Of a stretch of 64,000 nucleotides of DNA, positions 56,827-64,000 are shown piece after piece (the stretch's first letter is position 1; each line of letters starts with the position of its first letter). The translations under genes were made by a program, and so were the position numbers. The notes under the pieces are model-generated. The model did no database searches and was not told the DNA's origin. It was given only the letters and a program-made list of their open reading frames with translations. The DNA is from Antedon mediterranea. Lineage: Eukaryota > Echinodermata > Crinoidea > Comatulida > Antedonidae. The stretch is taken from contig NC_092672.1 of the NCBI RefSeq assembly GCF_964355755.1, positions 29,818,501 through 29,882,500 of the forward strand, read 5' to 3'.

Positions 56827-59117
56827 ATAATACTGGAAATAAAAAAGTCAATACAATAAAGTAGAAAGTGAAAAACAAAATAATACTAATAAAACAAATA
56901 ATAAATCAATGATTTAACATTTTTTAAATGTTGTAAAAAGAAACAAAGAACAATGTTTTGATTTTCATCTTTTCTATAACAAGAATATTCATGTTAGTGA
57001 GTAAACAATTTTTACATAATTAGGTAAAAATGTTTACATAATTAGGTAAAACTGTTTACATAATTTGGTAAAAATGTTTACATAATTAGGTAAAAAAGTT
57101 TACATAATTAGGTAAAAATGTTTACATATTATTATAAAGTTAAATTGTTTACATATTATTAGTTAAAGTTTAGGTAGGCTTATGTTCACATCATTAGATA
57201 AAACAAACGTTTACATTTATTAGGTAAAAACAAAAAAAGAACATGTTACCTTATTTATTAAGTAGAAAAGGTTTACATTTTTTACTATGTTTTAAGAAAT
57301 TGCATGATATTTTTGCCTAGACTGTTCGATTCACAATATCGCGTTAAAACTTGCTCTTTTGTGTTTCAACTTTGATTAACTTTATTCTGTTTTGAATTTT
57401 GTTGTAGAATATAATATTAACTAAATGTAATAAAAAATATAGTAAATACGTCATTATTGAGAGGCTGTAGTACTACGTAGCAGTTCGGTAAACTAATTGC
57501 AAGTTTAAAATTGTGATTTAGGCCTACTATTACCGAAAATAGAGTAAAGGGCTACATGGCTTTCTCCCTCCCTAATGTGCAAAAAAGACATGGTAATTTC
57601 ATTTACTATTTTAAAATATTTTCGAATGCGGAAGCATTGATACAAATCAAAATTGACTGGGAAAATTAAACATCACAGATCGCTTTATATTACCGATACC
57701 GATTTAATATTTGGGATGATTTAACATTTGGGAGAGGAGAAACTCTGTCAAAAGATTATTAAATTAAATTATTAAAATTATTAAAATATGTTCTTGCTCA
57801 GACAATTACCTTTTGATAACGTCATCACGTCTACAAATTTGATTGACCTTGGTAACGTAATGTCACGTGTATTTTGTATAGAAATATTATATTATTATGA
57901 ATGGTTTATTATTCTACGTGTCATTCAAAGTATATTGCGCCCCCTTTTGCTCTTATAGCTGAATTGTATTATCATCAGAAAAATAAAATAAAAAAAAAAC
58001 ATAACCTGACTTGGCATAAAGAAATATGGTAAAATGAATTGTATTATGCTGGACTCTATAACTAAATAAAGTTTAAAATGAAACTAATAAAAATAGAAGA
58101 AGACATAATAAAATAAAATGATAATAATAAATAAATAATGAAATCATAATAAAAATAGAATAATAAAACAATTAAAATACATATATAGATATATATATAT
58201 TTATAAGCACATCAGGCACAGAAAAAGAAATAACAATAAAAATAAAGGAATCAAAATAAAAGAAACATGAGACAGACAGCAAATATTTCATGACAGTTTC
58301 AAAGAAAGGAAGTTGTTCATGTTAATTCTGACTAAATGAAATGTTCAGTAAATGTATTCAGTAAACACATTTAAAGTCATTAATTTAAACAATTAGTATT
58401 AGCAGATAAATGTGATATTTAAAGTTGTATATTGTTTGTTATTGCATTAAATTAGATATATATTGTACCACGGTAGAGCTTTAACGTTAACATTTCTATT
58501 CTATCATTCACAATTTATGAAACATTATCTAGTAAATTGATGTAAGAGTTTGCAAATGACAGTTGTTAGCTGACTAAATAGCCTACAAATTACAACAATA
58601 TTATAAATCAATCATTTATGTTGGCGGTAGATACCTTTTGGAATAGTCTACCTGTCGACATAAACATGCTAATACCAGGGAGTTGTTATCTAATACAACC
58701 ACCATTATTTGAACAGCTTTTAAAAAACTCATCTTTTCAACAAATATTTTCACCCTCGATAATCATATATCATGTGACCCGTCACTCTCATTGTTTTTTA
58801 ATTGCTATTTATTTTATTTATTTCATGGATTACATTTAATTGTATGTGAAGCACATATAATAGGCTTTATCAGGAATGAAATATTAGCAAAAGTCATGTG
58901 TAGAAAGCCGAGTAAGCACGATTACTTTGACTTTAAATATATAAATTGCTGAAACTTTTATTCGTTAAAAAGTCCACAATTCAGAAATTGTTGAGAATCT
59001 ATTTATATGGACAATTTTTCCCGTAAATAAAGGTACCATACCAGGTTAATATAATTTTATCACCGACATTGTATTTGTCACTATCGTATTCTAACTTAAA
59101 TCCTAAACTCTAAATGA
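56827..59117. other. Spacer after copy 5; tandem repeat and LINE remnant
   Basis: Matches 31957-34297. The TTTACATAATTAGGTAAAAA repeat lies at about 57005-57130, the exon 6 tail duplicate at about 57471-57490 and the LINE C-terminal remnant (FWNSLPVDINML) at 58618-58839. No intact gene. Confidence 0.7.
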
Positions 59118-59332
59118 ATGATGAATGCCCAAAACCAAACCTTTTTCACGTTAAGCCAACTGGAACTGCGCCACCATCGGTTATAAGCCGTTTTTCTACA
59201 CACTCAGTGGTCGTCTGCGCATTAGAGATGTCGCAGAAACATAAATTGTTTCGGAATTATTTTTAATCACGAAACAAAAAGCCGTGAAGAATTTAACGGA
59301 AATAATACTGAACCAAATTTAATTCGTCGTGT
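59118..59332 (+). pseudogene. Orphan exon 6 remnant, duplicate of 34298-34512
   Basis: Same frameshifted PAN-like sequence as its partner. The acceptor word TATACAGGTGATG has become TGAATGATG, so even the splice site is gone. Confidence 0.8.
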
Positions 59333-60357
59333 TTAAATTATCGTGTTTCTTTTTATTTGTTTAATAGTTACGTTACCTTTATCTATTAATGTTATATTAT
59401 GTTTGTGTTGAAATGAGTACTACGTCCGGTAAAACTGTTGTTGTTGTAATTGAATAATGCGGGAAATAAAAAAGTCAATACAATAAAGTAGAAAGAGAAA
59501 AAGAAAATAATACTAATAGAACAAATAATAAAGTAATGATTCAACATTTTTTAAATGTTGTAAAAAGAAACAAAGACAATGTTTTTCTTTTCATCTTTTT
59601 TATAACAAGAATATTCATTTTAGTGAGTAAAAAATGTTTACATAATTAGGTAAAAATGTTTATATAATTATTATTATAAAGTTAAATTGCTTACATATTA
59701 TTAGTTAAAGTTTAAGTTGACTTAGGTTTACATCATTAGGTAAAACAAAAGTTTATTAAGTAGAAAACATTTACATTTTTTACTATGTTTTAAGAAATTA
59801 TATTATATTTTCGCCTAGACTGTTCGATTCACAAGATCACGATAGAACTTGCGCTAGTGTGTTTCAACTTTATTCTGTTTTGAACTCGTCTATTGCAGAA
59901 TATAATATTAACTAAACTTAATGAAAATATAGAAAATACGTCATTATTGATAGGCTGTAGCTAATTAGACTACAAAAATCCATCGAGATCAATGGCCATT
60001 TTTTAAATGTAGAGAAGTCTTATGCGTTGCTGTCGTCAAATAGAAATAAATAGTTAATTAATATTGATTCATTACTACCGGTAATCTATAGTTTGGCCTA
60101 AAATATTAACAATTTCTACATTTTATGGTCAAGTTTTGTTCACTATAAATTTTAATTATCTCTTATCTTTTTTAACACATCATGCATACTCACGTTTGTA
60201 TTGTTTGTCTTGTTGTTTAAATACGTATGCAAGCGTAGTAGGATTACAATCTAAGTTTATTAACAGAAAGAAAGTAACAAACATACATACTTCGGAAGTA
60301 GATGTTCAAGTAACAAGTCAGTTCGTTTTTTACAAGAGAAAAAACTTAATCGAACTC

Positions 60358-61691
60358 ATGATGTATTTGTTTATTTGTTTTTGTTTTCTTTTCAACTTTT
60401 TGAATTCTCATGCGGGTGAGTTGATTTTTATTTTTTTCTTCAACTTATAGTAAGTACTAATATAAACATTTTGAAATGCTATGATAGGCCAACTTGATAT
60501 GTATTCTTACATCTTCAGATTGGTGTTTTATGCATTTCAGTCAAAAAGAAACTTTTGCTAAAATGCATTTAAACATAGTAAACATATATTTAAAAACAAC
60601 TAATTCATAAAAACATTCCAAATTTAATTACAATATTTATGAGAATAGTAAAATGTATTTAAAACACTAATTCATATACAAAAAATATAATGTAATATTT
60701 ATGAGAATATTTATTTTCGTGTGTTTAAAAAATGTATGTAAATATTATGATATTTGCACTCTTCTGCTTTAAAATATAATGAATATAGTTCTTTGAAAGA
60801 GAATAAAAAAAAACGGTCTACATAATTTTAGATTCTTTTCTTTATTAAAGTACATTTTTCTTAAACAATTTTTAATAAACGTATTTGAAAGAAGTATAAA
60901 ACTAATAATAAATTTAAGATAGAATAGAATTATGGGTACTTTTTAAAGAATCATCATTTATAACCAATTAAATCAAAATAGTAGATTTCTTAATAATTTA
61001 TATAAGTGTTTGATTCCTTATAATTATCTCATGTACTTAAATGCATAGCTCGTTGACAAATCTACATTTTGTAATAAAATAAAATCGTATTTCAACACTC
61101 ATATCTTATGGAAAGCCAGCAACATCATTGTCTGTATATCAAAGTTTTCTACCTGTATATTCGACTGACGGGAAGGAAAGAAACCCAGACTGTTTCCATT
61201 CAGGTGATAATATACTGTCTAGGCCACCGTAATCTAAAATAGATAGTTATGTACAACGATCCATATGATTATACCATCGAGAAATGAGTAATATTTCTCC
61301 ATCCATTGTTATATACAAAATTCGCATGGGTTAGACCTATTTGATTTGCGCGAGATGAAAATTGATACAAAGGCCAACAAAGGTATTTGGCGTTTTTCAT
61401 CGATCTTGGCATAAAACTGATTCCATTCATGAAACTGCTATTTATTTAAGTGTCAAGAATTGTAATTGAGGAAATTTTATTTTCGGGCTATACTGGGCCA
61501 CAACAACATGGCGAATATTTATTATTGGCCGCCTTGGCTATACGCTATTTAGAGCTATAACTAAAACAGATACAAATTCATAACATAAATATTTACATTT
61601 TTTAAAGGACAAACACAGGTTGGTGAATGGCTGAAAGTTGATCTTGGAGCCGACTATACGATTACAACAGTGGTCATCATTAATAAAATAA
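60358..61691 (+). pseudogene. Copy 6: 5' part of an FTP-LamG-PAN gene, cut by a LINE
   Basis: Exon 1 (60358-60415), exon 2 (61096-61203) and exon 3 (61608-61691) are present; exons 4-6 are not in the window. The exon 2 acceptor TTTCAG is TTTCAA here. An in-frame AG eight codons inside the exon (AAGCCAG/CAACATC) could be used, dropping the start ALISYGKP of the FTP domain. Exon 3 ends IINK, as in copy 3. From about 61960 intron 3 is occupied by a LINE that reaches the window edge. Whether the rest of the gene lies beyond is unknown. Confidence 0.7.
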
Positions 61692-61959
61692 GTAAACTTA
61701 TTTATCGCAATTAATAATATCATTTTCACCTTCAATTCCACGTACAATTATCATTTTTATACGTATTTAACTTATCATTTGACCTAATAATATATAAAAA
61801 TAATATAATATATTATAAATAATATATAAATATATAAAACAATATTATTGTTTTATATATTTGCACATTCTACCAAAGTAGTCAAGCCGCTTGTGAAAAA
61901 CAAAAGAAAAACTAATCCGTAAACAGAACAAAAATTACCAAATCTAGACAAAACTCCAC

Positions 61960-64000
61960 ATCAATCAATCAATCAATAATTTTTATTTCTCAAATAAAAA
62001 CACAAAAAAACAGTTAACATTTTCTAAAAATAATAGATAATAAATGAGAAAAAGGGGTACCCCACAGGAAGCTTAAGCTTTAAAATGTGGGGTCCTGGCA
62101 ACATAATTAAAAGTAAGGTAAGGTAAGAAATATATATAATATATGATAATGAACATAAAAAGACATTTAACTTAACAAATGCAGTTATTATTTGACTTAA
62201 GACAGATATATGATCAACTTAAATAATAATAGTAGAAACAAGGTATTCATGTAGTTTGAACTTAAATGAAGATATAAAATTAATAATTTTAATTTCATCA
62301 AGTAAAGAATTCCAAATTTTTGGTCCTTGAAGAGTTATATCATGCTTGCCAACCTCCGTATTAAAAAAATCATAAGCATAATCAAATTTATTTCTGGTAT
62401 TATAATTATGAACTGAACTAAAAGTTTGAAAATAAGTATCAAAAATTCTGGGCAGTTGATTATGTTTGAATTTAAACATAAATAAAGCAACATTTTTTGT
62501 AAGTAAGTCGTAAATATTAAGTGTATTAGATAAGACAAAAAGAGGAGCAGAATGGTGGAGGTAATGAACATTATAAACTGATCTTAAAGCTCTTTTTTGC
62601 AAAATATAAATACGGTTTAAATTAATTTTTGAAGTAAAACCCCAAACGGTTATACCATAAATTAAATGTGGCAAAAAGAGTGATTTATAAATTAATAGTA
62701 AAACGGAGGAAGGCAAGGCATGTTTGAGTTTATTGAGGACACCGACCACTCTTGATAGTTTTAATGAAATTGTATTAATATGAGAAATAAAAGATAAGTA
62801 TTCGTCAATAAAAATGCCAAGAAATGTTGTTGCTAACTAAATTAGTTCTTTCAATTTCGCTGATGCCGTAATATAATTTAGGAATGTTGGGGGGGATTAG
62901 TTTATTAACTGAACGAAAAATAATAAATTTGGTTTTTTTAATATTTAACGAAAGCTTATTTGATTTTAACCAGTTTGCAATTTTAGTAAGTTCTTGATTC
63001 ATTAAAATAATAGCTTGGTAGATGTCCTTATGATTAATAAATAAACTTGTATCATCTGCAAACATAACAATTTCAGCACAATCACTAATATAATTTAAAT
63101 CATTAATAAATAACAGAAATAAAAGCGGACCAAGGATGGATCCCTGTGGAACACCACACGAAACTGGCCGCAGCTCAGAGACAATATCATTGATTGATAT
63201 ATATTGATGTCTGTTACTTAAATAATTTTCAAACCACTTAAGTGGTATACCTCTTATACCATAGAAACGTAACTTATTAATTAAAATATCATGAGAAATA
63301 CAATCAAAAGCCTTTGACAGGTCAATAAAAACTCCTAAAGTAAATTGTTTATTGTCAATAGCAGACAAAATATTATGGATTGAATGATGGATGGCATGTA
63401 TTGTAGAATGTTGGGAACGAAAACCAAACTGAGAATTGCTGAGGATGTTAAACTTTGTAAGAAATGAAATAGTTTGATCATAAACTATTCTTTCAAGTAG
63501 TTTAGAAATAGTTGGCAAGATGGAGATGGGCCTATAGTTATTGATATTTGAGACCTCACCACCTTTATGGATGGGTACAACTTTAGCAATTTTCATTGCA
63601 TTTGGAACCACACCCTTTACTAAAGACATGTTCATTATGAATGTTAGTGGTATAGCTAATGCCAATGGACATATCTTTAGTATATATGGACCAATGTTAT
63701 CAAAACCAGGAGCTGTTGATTTTAAATTATTTATGTATGTTACTAATTCTTGTTCACATACAGGTTTGAAAAATAATGATGAAGGAAAATTACCCTGAAG
63801 GAAATCATTGTAAGGTTGAACAATGCCATTGAATGGAGTATTCGAAAAAGAATTTGCAATATTTGAGAAAAATGAATTAAAAGCTTCGGCTTTTTCTTTG
63901 TCATTTGTATATTCACATTGACCATTTATTAGTTTAGCTGGGAATGAATTTTTCCTTTTTCTACCCATTACATTATTAATTTCGCGCCATGTACTTTTCA
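61960..64000 (-). mobile_element. LINE inserted in intron 3 of copy 6, running off the window
   Basis: On the minus strand the element ends in a (TTGA)n tail, seen as TCAATCAATCAATCAATAA at 61961-61979. Its RT ORF is split by one frameshift near 62820 (63968-62805, then 62749-62219). The 5' part lies outside the window. The junction with the array is at AAACTCCACA, which in the other copies is followed by TAACTGCTTTCCG. Confidence 0.9.
62219..63968 (-). pseudogene. LINE reverse transcriptase, one frameshift
   Basis: The first frame (387 aa) contains KAEAFNSFFSNIA, STAPGFDNIGPYILK, NYRPISILPTISKLLERIVY, GVFIDLSKAFDCISHDIL, GVPQGSILGPLLFLLFIND and the catalytic IVMFADDTSLF. The frame is lost just after the conserved LGxxxD position, where the shifted reading gives FLGIFIDEYLSF. 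The second frame (176 aa) continues VVGVLNKLKHALPSSVLLLI, YNTRNKFDYA and LQGPKIWNSLL. A single-base loss near 62820-62840 explains the split. The frame at 63968 starts inside the protein; upstream coding lies outside the window. Confidence 0.85.

Larger units (their letters stand above)
56410..61958. repeat. Segmental duplication block B (partner 31600-37150)
   Basis: Near-identical to block A in order and sequence, e.g. the exon 1 region 60136-60450 encodes the same peptide as 35316-35630. Small private indels and the acceptor mutation in copy 6 arose after the duplication. It ends abruptly where the right-hand LINE inserts at about 61960. Confidence 0.9.

Overview
The window is AT-rich eukaryotic DNA with intron-containing genes, LINEs, a BEL/Pao LTR retrotransposon, DNA-transposon remnants and minisatellites. 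Scattered GGCCTA-type words (e.g. taggcctac) and the style of the repeats suggest a marine deuterostome invertebrate, most likely an echinoderm. That assignment is inference; the species cannot be read from the sequence.

The main content is a tandem array, all on the + strand from about 10 kb to 62 kb, of one six-exon gene family. Each unit has a signal-peptide exon (exon 1), three exons forming a fucolectin-like (FTP, F5/8C-type) lectin domain (exons 2-4), one 615-bp exon coding a laminin-G/concanavalin-like jelly-roll (exon 5) and a Cys-rich PAN/apple-like exon (exon 6). Every intron interrupts codons in phase 1. The predicted product is a secreted protein of about 450 aa. I count six units plus fragments. 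Copy 1 (10021-23179) and copy 3 (35538-39798) have complete reading frames. Copy 2 (25499-31956) has a frameshift and several stops. Copy 4 (40920-45009) has one stop in exon 5. Copy 5 (51525-56826) has lost two splice acceptors. Copy 6 (60358-61691) has a mutated exon 2 acceptor and is cut by a LINE before exon 4. Orphan exon 1/exon 6 fragments lie at 47.5, 34.3 and 59.1 kb. A block of about 5.5 kb (about 31.6-37.15 kb) recurs nearly identically at about 56.4-61.96 kb, so the array grew by multi-gene duplication.

Left of the array: a 42-bp minisatellite (1-2215), a degenerate coding remnant of unknown family (3163-4150), a LINE 3' remnant, and the conserved 5' flank of copy 1. A full-length LINE with two open ORFs (about 5294-9886, minus strand) splits that flank from exon 1.

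Mobile elements punctuate the introns and spacers: a young, apparently intact BEL/Pao element in intron 5 of copy 1 (15459-22603), an L1-like LINE 3' end in intron 3 of copy 1, a 2.2-kb TIR element in intron 4 of copy 2, a Penelope-like fragment at 48.3 kb, nested LINEs at 49.4-51.2 kb, a LINE fragment in intron 5 of copy 5, and a LINE running off the right end.

The best candidate for something undescribed is the FTP-LamG-PAN secreted lectin family. Its clustered, fast-turnover organisation resembles innate-immune or recognition gene families, but that function is inferred from domain types only.
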